Positions 9,220 to 18,745 of a stretch of 64,000 bases of DNA are shown in pieces (the stretch's first letter is position 1; every line of letters begins with the position of its first letter). The notes under the pieces were generated by a model. It was given only the letters and a program-made list of their open reading frames with translations. It did not search any database and was not told the DNA's origin. The stretch is from assembly GCA_029834535.1 (NCBI GenBank), contig JAQMWT010000464.1, forward strand, positions 1-64,000. Reading direction: 5' to 3'. The position numbers and the translations under genes are program-made. The stretch comes from Chrysophaeum taylorii (Eukaryota > Sar > Pelagophyceae > Pelagomonadales > Pelagomonadaceae).

Positions 9220-12200
9220 TCAACGCACTCAACTCACTTTCGATCTTTGGCATGCTCGTCTTGGTCATTATAGTCCTGCCTATATTCGGCGTTTGTCTTC
9301 TCTTGCTGTTGGCGCACCGTTTTTCCCGAGCTCCGCGTCGCTTTCTTTTTGTCCTGCTTGTGCTCTCGGTAAAATGCATGCTGCGCATGTTGGCCAACGT
9401 AAAGCTCATGCTTCCACTTCGTCTCCTTCCTCCGAGCCTTTGTCTCGTTCACCACGTGCCGTTGCGGCCTACCTTATTATCCACGCCGATCTCATGTTTG
9501 CTGGCGTCCCATCCTACATATATCACGATCGCGCGATCCTCACGTTTGTCGATGATCATACGCGCCGCCGCACGCGTTACTTTGCTCCACGACACGATGC
9601 CCTTACGAACGCTCGACAACTCGAACTTTTTCTGTCTACCGTGGTTCGCCCATTCGGATATCGCGTTGCCCTCATCTACACCGATCGTGACCGCTCTCTT
9701 ATGGGCCAATTCGAAACCTTCTGTCTGGGCAACAATATTGCGCTTCGGCGCGCTCCGGCAGCACAGTCCAAAACTTCACAGGCTCACGCTTTTTCCGGTG
9801 TTGTGGAACGCTCTCATCGCGCAACCGCGGATATTACTCGCACTCTTTTGGTACATGCGCACCGTCCACCTGATTTTTGGCGTTGGGCCATGGAAACGGC
9901 TGACTTCATCTCTGAGCGTATGCCAAATGCCTCTAATCCTGGATATATGACGCCATATGAAATGCTACATGAAACACTCCCGCGTGTCGATTTTCTTCGT
10001 GTTTGGGGCTGTCCTGCTGCAATTCTCACTGGCGACAAATGGCCTACCAAAGCTATAACCGGTATCTTCATTGGGTATCCCTCTGCAGGCCCTGGATATC
10101 GCATATTGCTTCAACGCCCCACAGGTCCTGTCATCCACACCTCGATTGATGTTGTTTTTGACGAAAATTTCGCTCTGCGTAAGTCACTGTCCACCCAACC
10201 CCTTCCTCCGTCTCTCGTGGATTCTCGTTTTCCTGACTTGTTTTATTACGACCCTCGTCTATCTTCGGCCGTCAACCCAATATCTTCTCTTTTTGATGCT
10301 CCGGAGCCGGCCTTATCGGGACTGATCACCCCACAAACGTCACTGCCTACAATGTTACCGGCCAATACGAAACGTGCACCATTACGTCGTGCCAAACGGG
10401 GCCGACCGCGCAAAGTCGACAAATCAACAAACTTTTTTACGGGCCATGTTTCATCCTGTTACAATGTTGATACGGGCCATTCTCATGTTGATACGGGCCA
10501 TTCTGATGTTGATACGGGCCATTATGTTGATACGGGCCATTATGTTGATACGGGCCATTCTGATGTTGATACGGGCCATTCTGATGTCGATACGGGCCAT
10601 TCTGTTTCCTCTGTCGCTTCTGTTTCCCCCTGTCACTCTTTGTATGTCTCTTCTGTTAGCTTTCGTTTGTTAGTTCATTATGTCTTCCTTCCCCTTTGTT
10701 TAGCTAACACCCTTGTTGATCCTCATGCACACGTTTATTACTCTGCTTCCGAAGAAATGTCCCAGTATTCAGACCTTGACGAAACTACTATCACTTCCAC
10801 CCATTTACGTGAAGCTTTAGCTCCGACCAATCCTGAGCGTCCTGGCTGGTTGCAAGCCATCGCTAAAGAATACAGCTCTCTTGGTCAACTTGGTTGTTGG
10901 GATGTGATTCGCCTCCCTCAGACTTTTTCTGGCAACATTTGTACCCTCAAGTGGATCCTCCGCAAGAAGTATGACTCTGGCCGCTTCAAATCGTACAAGG
11001 CTCGCCTTGTCGTCCGCGGTTACACCCAGGTTCACGGCATTGATTATCATGACACCTACTCACCGGTTGCCAACATCGTCACGATCCGTTTCTTTCTGAC
11101 CTTTGTCGCTGTTCATGACTGGGATTTGCACAAGTTGGATGTTAGCTCCGCTTTTATTCAAGCTCCCATTGACGAAGACATCTATGTCTGGCCACCCGAA
11201 GGCTATGCTCCTCGCCAACCCACCGATGGTTCCAAAATCGTTTACAAGCTCCGTCGCTCTTGGTATGGTTGCAAACAAGCTTGTCGCAATTGGTGGCTTT
11301 ATTTGGAACGCTTCCTTCTCAATGATTGTGGCTTCGTCCGCGGATCTGGTGACACTTGCCATTACAAGCTCGTGCTCAATTCTACCGTGGTCCTCCGTCT
11401 TGTTTTGGTCGTCGATGATCTTCTTGTGGCGCACCCTCCTCATTGCATTGGCCATTACCAAGCCTTTTTCCTCCGTTTCCGCGCTTTCACTGACGTCAAT
11501 GAACTCGATCTCACCTCTTACGTTGGTCTTCGCATTACGCGTGATCGCCCTCGGAGAACCCTCACTCTTGACCAATCCCATGCTATCCGTGAAATCCTTA
11601 CCGAACATCGCTTCATCAACAGTAAACCTGAACTCACTCCCGCTCCCAAAGGTCTTCATCTTTCTGCGGCTGATTGTCCGGCTCCTGGTTCTCCAGATCA
11701 CATCTTCATGGCACGCATCCCTTCGCCGTATTGTTGGCTGTGTCCTCTTCATCTCCATCATGACTCGCCCTGATATCACTTGGTCCGTCAATCAGTGTGC
11801 GCGTTTTTCCCACAATCCTGGTAAACCCCACTGGCACGCTTTATCCCACACTCTGCGTTATCTCAACGGTTCTCAGGATCTTGCCCTTATTCTTGGTCGC
11901 GATTCTACCCTTCATCTCTGTGGTTATTCCGACTCCAGCTGGGCCGACGACCCTGATGACCGCCACTCTACAACTGGGTTTTGTTTTCTTCTTGCGGCTC
12001 TATGATAGCCTACTGCTCCCGCTCGCAATACTTACTTGCTCGTTCTTCTTTCGAAGCTGAATTGCTTGCTCTTTACGCTGCTACTGCTGAGCTCTCTTGG
12101 CTTCTCAAACTTTTTGATGACTTTGATCTCCCTCGTCACACGGTCCCAATGTATGTTGATAATAGCACCACCGTCACCCAAGTTCGTCTCCAATGTCTCA

Positions 12201-12373
12201 CACGGCGCACCCGCCATATTGACATTCGCTTTTACAGTACCGCCGAATATCATCGGAACCACATCATCGATCTCAAGCACATACCCCGCCTTCACAATCT
12301 TAGTGACATTTTCACCCGCAGTACGGAAGCTCCTTCCTTCCTCCGGCTTCGTGCTCGTTACCTCACTTCGTGA
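9220..12373 (+). mobile_element. pol: pol region of the copia element (IN, RT, RNase H)
   Basis: In order: a GAG-pre-integrase zinc-binding segment (FDLWHARLGHYSPAYI with a following CPAC); the integrase core (HADLMFAG, IYTDRD, VVERSHR, about 9480-9900); a linker with tandem repeats; the reverse transcriptase (KARLVVRGYTQVHGIDY, LDVSSAFIQAPI, VVDDLLVA, about 10840-11640); and RNase H (SFEAELLALYAATAE, VDNSTTV, RRTRHIDIRF). The order integrase before reverse transcriptase is diagnostic of copia. It is treated as a fossil. Confidence 0.9.
10464..10606 (+). repeat. Tandem repeat in the copia IN-RT linker (VDTGH units)
   Basis: Seven units of 18 or 21 bp built on GTTGATACGGGCCATTCT encode VDTGHSD or VDTGHY repeats. 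Every unit is a multiple of three. The stretch lies between the integrase and reverse transcriptase domains, a region that is normally disordered and variable in copia polyproteins. Confidence 0.9.
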
Positions 12374-12458
12374 TCTTCGCCCTGATCTCTGTTGTCTCTT
12401 TTTCTTGCCACAATGCCTCTGTGACGTCTTCCTCAGAGCTTCTCCTCTGTGAGCGTCT

Positions 12459-12556
12459 CACTTACCCCTTTTTCTTTTTCCTTCTTTTCCAGCACCTGTG
12501 TGAGGACCTCACTTACCCCTTTTTCCTTTTTCCTTCTTTTCCAGCACCTGTGTGAG
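12459..12556 (+). repeat. ~50-bp tandem duplication at the copia 3' LTR boundary
   Basis: Two units of CTCACTTACCCCTTTTT plus pyrimidine tract plus CAGCACCTGTGTGAGGA. Both units contain the first bases of the LTR (TGTGAGGA), so the first unit looks like a duplicated copy of the boundary. A purine-rich tract, expected just upstream of a 3' LTR, is not obvious; the tract here is pyrimidine-rich. Confidence 0.7.
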
Positions 12557-12646
12557 GAAGCTATGATACTTACCCCTGCACCACGTATCCAGTATCCTTA
12601 CGTCTTTCTCTTATCGCTAGTCTAACGCCTCATACCATTCGTAACA
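12551..12646 (+). repeat. 3' LTR of the copia element
   Basis: A 96-bp repeat identical to 7608-7703, followed by the target duplication ATACA. Confidence 0.93.
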
Positions 12647-12725
12647 ATACATGCCGCGTTTCGCTTAATTGACGTTCAGCCTACAATGCTGTAAAATCCC
12701 AAATGTAGGTTTCTCGGACAATTAA

Positions 12726-12983
12726 TAGGGACGGATAAGAAAGTTCGTACGAGCCGTTAACTATGTTTCAGTTTGTACTAAGACATACTCAACGGATCGC
12801 TGACCTATGTTCATTTGCACTCAAGCAGTATGTGCCGCCACGCCGCGAGATCGTCGCGATGGAACTAGTCCCCATAGTGAAGTCGGCATCCTTTCGTCCC
12901 CTCACGCAAAAAAAGGAAAAAGCCCACGCGTTGTAGGACCCGTCGTTGCGGCGCGGGCTAGTCTCGTTTTCTTATCCGACCCG
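12726..12983. mobile_element. hAT-like MITE, copy 2 (opposite orientation to copy 1)
   Basis: About 257 bp, starting TAGGGACGGATAAGAAAG and ending CTTATCCGACCC. It is a near-identical reverse-orientation copy of 6349-6607. No clear target duplication flanks it on its own; its right end coincides with the right end of the block inserted into Helitron copy A. Confidence 0.7.
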
Positions 12984-13026
12984 ACCCACACACCCCCCCC
13001 TCTTAGCAGTCGACATTTAACGACAA

Positions 13027-13057
<31 letters not shown>

Positions 13058-13082
13058 AACATCTGTCGATTAGTAGTTAGGA
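12984..13082 (-). mobile_element. Helitron-like copy A, displaced 5' end
   Basis: On the minus strand this reads ACTACTAATCGACAGATG, then GTTTGTCTGT microsatellite, then TCGACTGCTAAGAGGGGGG, then GTGTGTGGG. The order matches the 5' part of copy C at 42216-42370. It abuts the 3' end of copy B with only a few linker bases. Confidence 0.65.
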
Positions 13083-13086
13083 TTTA

Positions 13087-14125
13087 CAAGTGCAGGCCAG
13101 TAAGTTCACCTAGTCCCAATCTCTAACCCCAGTAAGTTCACCTGGTCCCGTTACGTTCACCTGGTCAGTAAGTTCACCTAGACCAAATCTCTAACCCCAG
13201 TAAGTTCGGCGTAAACCCACTCGTGCTCACACCCACTCACCCCGCTCTCCTTTGAGCTCGTCGCTCTCGCCCCCGCCAATCCAAGCTGCTTTGATCCGCA
13301 CGCGCCGCCAGCCCTTGAGTTTACTCTAAAAACCCCAGTAAGTTCACCTGGTCCCAGTAAGTTCACCTGGCCACTCAGTTCACCTAGTCCCAATGTCTAG
13401 ACCCAGTAAGTCCACCTGGTCCCAGTAAGTTCACCTACAGTGCGCGTGTAGACGCCGGGAGGGGGCTTATCGGTATTGCGCAGCACGTGTGGGGTAGGGT
13501 GGAGTCGTCGACTCAGAAGAGCATATCCTCGGGGTTGCCGATCGACAGAGAGCCACGTAGAGCTGGACGTGACAGAAGACGGGCTTGGGCAAGAGGACGC
13601 CGACCTCGCGGGGCATCTGGCCCTGGCTCTTGTTGATCGTTTGGCGTAGGCGGGCCTTAAGGGATACAGGTTGGAGGAGCCTCGGTGACAACGACACGAT
13701 CGATCATGTATCTGGTATCGTTGCAGTGGCCGTGCGACGGGTCGAGGTTGCGAAGACTTTAAGCTCGCGATCAAAGTCAGCATGCCGTTGGTTGTCAGGG
13801 AGTTGAAAACTCGACTGTAAAGAGCGAGGCGTCGTCTTCCGACCCAACCTAGTCGGCCGAAAAGAACTCCGACGCCTCGTCTTCGGGAAAAAAAGGCCGC
13901 GGTCATGCGCGCGTTGTCAGCATCGACAACATCGTTTCGACGGGGCGTGAGAATGGCGCGCTGAAAGAGCCGCCGCGGGTCGTGGAAACAGTCTGCGAGG
14001 TCGCCGCAGACGGCTTGGAGGATCAATGAATGCCTGGCTCGCGGGCCTACCTGATCCTTACCCTAAATCGAGGGACAGACAAACAGACAGACAAACAGAC
14101 AAACATCTGTCGATTAGTAGTAAGG
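13087..14125 (-). mobile_element. Helitron-like copy B
   Basis: Same plan as copy A without insertions. The 5' end is ACTACTAATCGACAGATGTTTG with a microsatellite (about 14125-14075). Helicase remnants follow: AILTPRRNDVVDADNARM and LTTNGMLTL at about 13980-13760, then INKSQGQMPREVGVL and QLYVALCRS at about 13630-13520. Then come AACTTACTGGGACCAGGTG-type repeats and the 3' end TGGCCTGCACTTG at 13087. The helicase pieces are in two frames, as in the other copies, so the family spread after the open frame was lost. Confidence 0.72.
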
Positions 14126-14476
14126 ACCCTCTTATAAGATTCTTACCGACAGCTGTTGTCAGATTCCAATCAGAGGAAAATGGGTGACATGACACTGTGC
14201 GTTGAAGACAGACGCATTGTACGTTGAAGATAAGGGGTAAGTAAGAGGTGCGTTATTGAGGGTAAGGAAAGAAGACCAGCTTCGATCAGTGAATTAGAGG
14301 GTGAGGAAAGAAGATGAGGGTAAGATCTAAGATCAGGTGTTAATGTTTCAGTGGCTACTCTGACTAAACCTGATAAGGGCCGAGATCCTCGTCACGCCGA
14401 TCAGCTAGCGAAGGTCTTCCCGCGCGCAGGTCCTAAAAACAAAATCATTGTATCGAGGGAAGTTACTTAGGTATAC
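14126..14476. other. Spacer between Helitron copy B and the hAT element
   Basis: Non-coding. It holds several imperfect GAGGGTAAGGAAAGAAG-like purine-rich segments at 14255-14325. No gene or element end is seen apart from the hAT target duplication at 14469-14476. Confidence 0.4.
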
Positions 14477-15598
14477 CAGCGTTGTGCATTTACTAAATCA
14501 GTTTAGTAAAGTAACGAGCATTACTTACCACACCTTTCGCGCAAAGTAATTCGTAAAGTAAAAGTCGAGCATTACAGCCGGGTGCCGCGTAAAGTAAAGG
14601 TAAAGGCTGCTCGGGCTGAAAATTTAATTTTGCCGTGTTTCTAATCCAGCCCCAACCTCGTGCAGGGACGGAGCACAACGCAACGATGTGATGAGCGGAC
14701 TCGCTTGCTCTTAATGGTTAATCGTCGTCGTTAATCGTCTCGTCTCCTTTGTTTCTTAGAGGGGGATGACCTTGGACTTGAACTCGAAATTCTTGAGGAT
14801 GTGGCCGTACTTGTCGCGAGCCCACTTAATAAACTCCTTGTTCATGCGCAGGGTCACAAACATGTCCAGCTCCTCGTCGCTCAGGAGGGTGTTGCCCTCA
14901 GTCATGACGATGTTCGCAACTGAGATGATGCGCTCGCAGAAGCTCTCAGCTGGCAGCGCGCCGATATTGCCCTTCAAGCCTCATGCCACGTCTGGAAGGT
15001 AGCCGTACTCCTGGTTGCCTTCGACTCGCGTGTAGAGCTTGCCGACGTTGAGCATCATCAGGTCCAAGAGCTTGGGGATCCTGGATGTTTAGAGAAGTCC
15101 GAGAGGTCGTCACGAAATTCCTCGAGCCAATCGATGCTGCGAGCGTACTAGACCCACTTCACGAAGACGCGTTCGAACTCCACATTGAAGTCCGGCATCG
15201 CCACCTCCGATTCCCCAGGTTGCTGCTGCTGCTGCTGCTCCTCGGGCCGAGGAATTGCCGTTGCCCCCCTCCTTAAATTCTTGGCGTGTTGTTGCCGTAC
15301 TGGTTCGTCATAGGCACGAAGGCGTTGCCGTCCTCCTCGTCACCGTCGTCATCAGTACCGCCCTCGATCTCATCCTCCACGTTGTGGCACGCCACGGGAG
15401 GCGACTGCTCCGCTTCGGCCGGCCTGGCCGTCGCATGCGGGGTCCGTAACGCAGACATACACGGGTGTAGTAATGTAAAAAAATTACTTTACAGAAACGA
15501 CTGTAAAGTATAATGGTAAAGTAAAGTAAGAAAGGTAAAGTAAAGGAATTTTTTTCGTACTATTTTTTACTAACGTTTGAGTAAATGCACAACCGTCG
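14477..15598. mobile_element. hAT DNA transposon, internally degenerate
   Basis: Left end CAGCGTTGTGCATTTACT and right end (complement) CGACGGTTGTGCATTTACT form terminal inverted repeats. The perfect 8-bp duplication AGGTATAC flanks them at 14469-14476 and 15599-15606. Many subterminal GTAAAGTAA motifs occur at both ends, as is common in hAT elements. At 1.12 kb it is far shorter than autonomous hATs, so it is a deleted copy that retains the C-terminal transposase remnant. Confidence 0.88.
14756..15240 (-). pseudogene. hAT transposase C-terminal (dimerisation domain) remnant
   Basis: Minus-strand residues ALPAESFCERIISVANIVM and LLSDEELDMFVTLRMN match the hATC dimerisation pattern (ASER.FS.AG...LS.E....L..L..N). 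Upstream in the same frame, LYTRVEGNQEYGYLPDVA leads to an in-frame stop just before LKGNIGALP. Further upstream PDFNVEFERVFVKWV also ends at a stop. The catalytic RNase H-like core is missing, so no active transposase is encoded. Confidence 0.75.
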
Positions 15599-15678
15599 AG
15601 GTATACAGCGCTGTTGTTTCGTGAAAATCTCGGGAAGTGAGTAAGGTGGAGGAGTATCTAACTTATTAACTACCTAGA

Positions 15679-16060
15679 GGCCAGCCAAATGCATGGGGCG
15701 TAGTAGGCTACTACTCCCAGCGCCGAAGCGCGTGGGAACTGAGTCGCCGGGCGTGAGAGGGCAAGTAGGTGGTCTGTCGCCCGTTGTCATGGTCTTGAGC
15801 GAGGGAGTGCCATGTCTGTCTTCTTTGGTAAGTGGATAACGCAAATCATCTTCGCCTCGATTTTGAAACCGTGGACATTCGGGCTCAACAATCAACTTCG
15901 TCGTGAATTTCCCTTTCGCGCCCCCCGGACATACCCTGTCCTTCTGCAAAACGGCCGGCGGCCAAACGGCCCGTTCAGGAGGTGAATACGTGCCAACCCA
16001 CGCCAAGAGGACCGATGCCCTCCTGTTATAAAAATATAACACTTTCAACAACCCCGAAAC
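15679..16060 (+). repeat. Dispersed repeat family R, copy 1
   Basis: Begins GGCCAGCCAAATGCATGGGGC, with AGGCTACTACTCCCAGCGCCG soon after. Further along come CCCCCGGACATACCC and GGAGGTGAATACGTGCCAACC. The same landmarks in the same order occur at 37851-38140 and, inverted and partial, at 20840-21110. No coding capacity or terminal repeats were recognised; it may be a SINE-like or MITE-like element. Class unknown. Confidence 0.6.
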
Positions 16061-16280
16061 AGCAATATTCAACAGAGGAGGCAGCAGGTCGGGAAGAACT
16101 CCAAGAGATTCGTCAAGAGGATGGTCACGGCATCACGGCGCGCATCTCGTAAACTCATGCCGCCGTGTGTCGCACGGCGATCCCTACGAGAATCCACCGA
16201 CATGGAACATTAAACGATTTCGACGGCACATTATGTCGACAGCGAAAGGGGGAATGGAATGTCATTTCGCAAATGAAATT

Positions 16281-16919
16281 TTATTTGGCCTCTTTCTCGG
16301 CGATCCACGCGGCGACAGCAGGGATGGCCTTGAATGCGGCGAACATCTTGGCGAGACGCGGAGTGAGATCATCGAGAGTGATGAAACCAGTGAGCACGAG
16401 GTCGCGCAACAGGCCGAAGAGACAGGCGTCACCCCAAAGTGGCGCGCCGTCGGCGCCGACGGCGAGGTACGTATCGTTCGTGCCGTACTTGGCATATAGT
16501 GCCTCGAAGACCTTGATCTGGTCGAGGGCCAACTGCTTGAATTTCTCCTTGTCAGCGCCCATGAACGCTGCGTCGACCCACGCGTCTCGCCAGGCCTGGT
16601 ACTGGTCAGCTATGGCGTCGCTCGGATAGTCGCCCGAGCTCAGGCTCCTCTGCTTGGCGAGCTCGCGCATGATGGCAACATGCTGCGCGAGCGTCGTGCC
16701 GCCAACATTGACGATCGGAGCCGTGCCGGCGGGGTTCTCGCCGGACTCGACCAACTCGGCCTTGACGGCGGGCCATTCGCTCGCCGGATCGTAGAGCGTC
16801 TCCTCGTACTCGATGCCGTGTGCGAGCATGTAGAATCGCACGACGCCGCCGCGACCGCCGATGGCGCCGAAGTTGAGGTACTTGAACTGTATGGTCGGCT
16901 GGCTAAAGAGTCCACCCAT
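16281..16919 (-). CDS. Glutathione S-transferase
   Basis: A 212-residue protein with the size and two-domain plan of cytosolic GSTs. Residues about 10-90 form the thioredoxin-fold domain: a candidate catalytic Tyr14 (QFKYLNF), a GGRGGVVRFYM stretch like the GRG.....R..L of sigma/pi-type enzymes, and NPAGTAPIV with the cis-proline. LAQHVAIMRELA takes the place of the usual Q-S-.AI..YLA. Residues about 95-212 are the all-helical domain. It would conjugate glutathione to electrophiles in the cytosol or use it in isomerisation. I chose Met at 16919 (MGGLFSQP); the frame extends upstream to 17045, but the extra Lys/Arg-rich segment does not fit the family. Confidence 0.9.
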   Translation of the reverse strand: MGGLFSQPTIQFKYLNFGAIGGRGGVVRFYMLAHGIEYEETLYDPASEWPAVKAELVESGENPAGTAPIVNVGGTTLAQHVAIMRELAKQRSLSSGDYPSDAIADQYQAWRDAWVDAAFMGADKEKFKQLALDQIKVFEALYAKYGTNDTYLAVGADGAPLWGDACLFGLLRDLVLTGFITLDDLTPRLAKMFAAFKAIPAVAAWIAEKEAK

Positions 16920-17118
16920 CTTTGTTGTGTGGATTACGCTTCCGAATTCGCGTTTTAAAGGCCGGCCCGAAAGCTTCTTTCTCGAGAGTCTTTCGCTTCT
17001 TTCTTCTTTCGTCTTCTTCTTTCTTGACGAAGTTCTGTAGAACATTCTGCCAAAGATCCGGAACAGCTAGCCTTACCCCTGTGGTGACGGCTTGTCTCCC
17101 AGGGCATGCAACACCGCG

Positions 17119-17120
17119 CG

Positions 17121-17196
<76 letters not shown>

Positions 17197-17197
17197 C
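17119..17197. repeat. (AAC)n microsatellite
   Basis: About 26 uninterrupted CAA/AAC units, 200 bp upstream of the GST start. It creates poly-Asn, poly-Gln and poly-Leu reading frames that I do not take as genes. Confidence 0.95.
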
Positions 17198-17483
17198 GCC
17201 AAACTACTCAGCGTCATGAACCACGCGAGAAAAGAACCGTGCGAGGAAAAAAGCAGCGACCGACGACAAAGGCCGAAGCACCCAGCGAAGGTTGCGCGAG
17301 CGCAGAGGATCATGGCGACTAGAATGTATGCATAAACATCCCACTACACCCGCTAGGCTATTGTGAGACGGCCAATCGCGAACGAGACGCCGAAAGCGGC
17401 ACGATATTTATTACACTTGGGAGCGCCATGATATTTATACTTAAGAATAATTTACAACAGAGAGTGGTCCATTGCGATCCTCC

Positions 17484-18482
17484 TCACGATCGATGGCGGG
17501 TGGCGTGATGGGCAACTAGTTTTGGAAAAGACGGTGGTTGGTTGGACTGCACCCACGGATTGCACTGGTCGTGATGGAGGGGCTGTCTCTCGGCGAGTTT
17601 TTCCGAGGGCGATGGAAAGGTGGTGGCAAGGCTCCAGAGGGTGCGATCAGCCCGAAGGCATCGTTTAAGAAACCACGTGTCGAACTCATAGTCGATAAGG
17701 GGGGCTAGGACGTTGCTGAGCAGCGGCGTGGCATTGCGCCAGAGCGTCAAGAGGTGGTTGCCCGACGGGCCTTGAGGATGAAAGCCGAGCCACATGAGAG
17801 GGGCGCGGCGCGCCTGGGCAACCAGGACCCGAGGCGCCACGCAGAGCGCCGCGGTATCGTCTAGAATGACGTTGAGTGCGCTCCCCATCTCGTGGACTAG
17901 AGGAAAGATATAATCGGCGTACGAGGCTGCCGGCGCAGTTCGCAAGGTACATTGCTTACAGCCGCAGAAGTCCTCCTCGACCCTCTTGCCCTGGACCAAC
18001 ACGACGTGTCCGACGGCGCCGCCCGACTCGAGCTGGCGGAGGACTGCGGCGGCGAGGCAGAGTCTGGAGTACGACGTGAGCACGAAGAACGTCACATCTG
18101 AGGCCTTATCTAGCACAATATGGTCCAAAACACGCTCGCGCGCGAGTTTCCCTTTCTCCTCCAGTTCGACGACCCGCTCCGCGAGCTTCCTTGAATCGGC
18201 GGCACCCGCACGACACGGCGTAACGTCCAGGTTCATCCGCGACAGCAAGTAACCATTTGGGTCCGCCGGATCTACTTTAGTGCGGGACGCATTAGCGAGC
18301 ACGAACCCAAACGTTCGGCTCGAGTTCCCCTCCTCCCAGGGGGCGCGCCAGTACGTTGGGCACAACCCCTCGAGCATCAATCGAGTCTCCTCGAAGGTAG
18401 CTGTGGCCCCTCTGAACATCGACGCGACCACCACGAGGATCACCAGCATCATTCTGAAGCGACAAGACTTCACCAGGACCAT
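17484..18482 (-). CDS. Secreted protein of unknown function
   Basis: 332 residues. The N terminus (CRFRMMLVILVVVASMFRGATA) is a signal peptide with a likely cleavage after ATA, residue about 28. The mature part has eight or more Cys, including CGCKQC around residue 180, suggesting disulphides, and one or two N-glycosylation sequons (NSS, NAS). VILDD and CVAPRVLVAQ around 205-225 look like a Rossmann or other alpha/beta core, but I cannot assign a family; a glycosyltransferase-like fold is possible. The second Met at residue 11 could also start translation and would keep the signal peptide. G/C-rich third positions match the other host genes. Confidence 0.7.
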   Translation of the reverse strand: MVLVKSCRFRMMLVILVVVASMFRGATATFEETRLMLEGLCPTYWRAPWEEGNSSRTFGFVLANASRTKVDPADPNGYLLSRMNLDVTPCRAGAADSRKLAERVVELEEKGKLARERVLDHIVLDKASDVTFFVLTSYSRLCLAAAVLRQLESGGAVGHVVLVQGKRVEEDFCGCKQCTLRTAPAASYADYIFPLVHEMGSALNVILDDTAALCVAPRVLVAQARRAPLMWLGFHPQGPSGNHLLTLWRNATPLLSNVLAPLIDYEFDTWFLKRCLRADRTLWSLATTFPSPSEKLAERQPLHHDQCNPWVQSNQPPSFPKLVAHHATRHRS

Positions 18483-18667
18483 TCGGTTCAGATTTCTCCG
18501 CTAAAAGAATTTTTATATATGAATTTTGAATCAATTGGAATTCGGGTTTCCTGTATGTTTCTATTACTTGTGCGCTAGGATACTCTCAGCTTTGGCCCTT
18601 ACTAGCCGTGTACAGGAAGTTCTCAAGGGCGACCCTATACGTTATACCGAAACAAAAGTCTTTACAA

Positions 18668-18745
18668 GCTCGACTGCTAAGAGGGGGTGGGTGTGTGTGG
18701 TGCATGAAGGATGTGTGTGGTTTTGTGGGTCCCAAGGATCGATGA
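18668..18745 (+). mobile_element. Helitron-like 5' end fragment
   Basis: CTCGACTGCTAAGAGGGGG, then GTGTGTGTGG, then GCATGAAGGATGTG, matching the 5' part of copy C at about 42334-42390. No helicase remnant follows, so it is a fragment or a very short copy. Similarity starts at TCGACTGC, as expected for a terminus beginning with TC. Confidence 0.5.

Larger units (their letters stand above)
7608..12646 (+). mobile_element. Ty1/copia LTR retrotransposon, recently inserted
   Basis: A complete-length element of about 5.04 kb flanked by the 5-bp target duplication ATACA (7603-7607 and 12647-12651). It has two 96-bp LTRs that are identical over their whole length, with TG...CA ends. The order gag, integrase, reverse transcriptase, RNase H identifies the copia superfamily. 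Identical LTRs imply a very recent insertion. The coding region looks broken, with about three breaks. It sits inside the block that interrupts Helitron copy A. Confidence 0.93.

Noticed and set aside
13020-13100. TACTAAT followed by ACAG as an intron branch point and acceptor
   Set aside because: The motif recurs as part of Helitron 5' ends outside any gene, so a splicing role is not supported.
6270-13460. Regularly spaced short repeats as a CRISPR array
   Set aside because: Unit and spacer lengths are irregular, spacers are themselves repetitive, and the DNA is clearly eukaryotic with Helitron context.
15679-16060. tRNA-derived SINE with Pol III boxes
   Set aside because: I could not find convincing A and B boxes in either full copy, so only a generic repeat call is made.
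16922-17335. Poly-Asn, poly-Gln and poly-Leu frames
   Set aside because: Created by the (AAC)n microsatellite; no protein features outside it.
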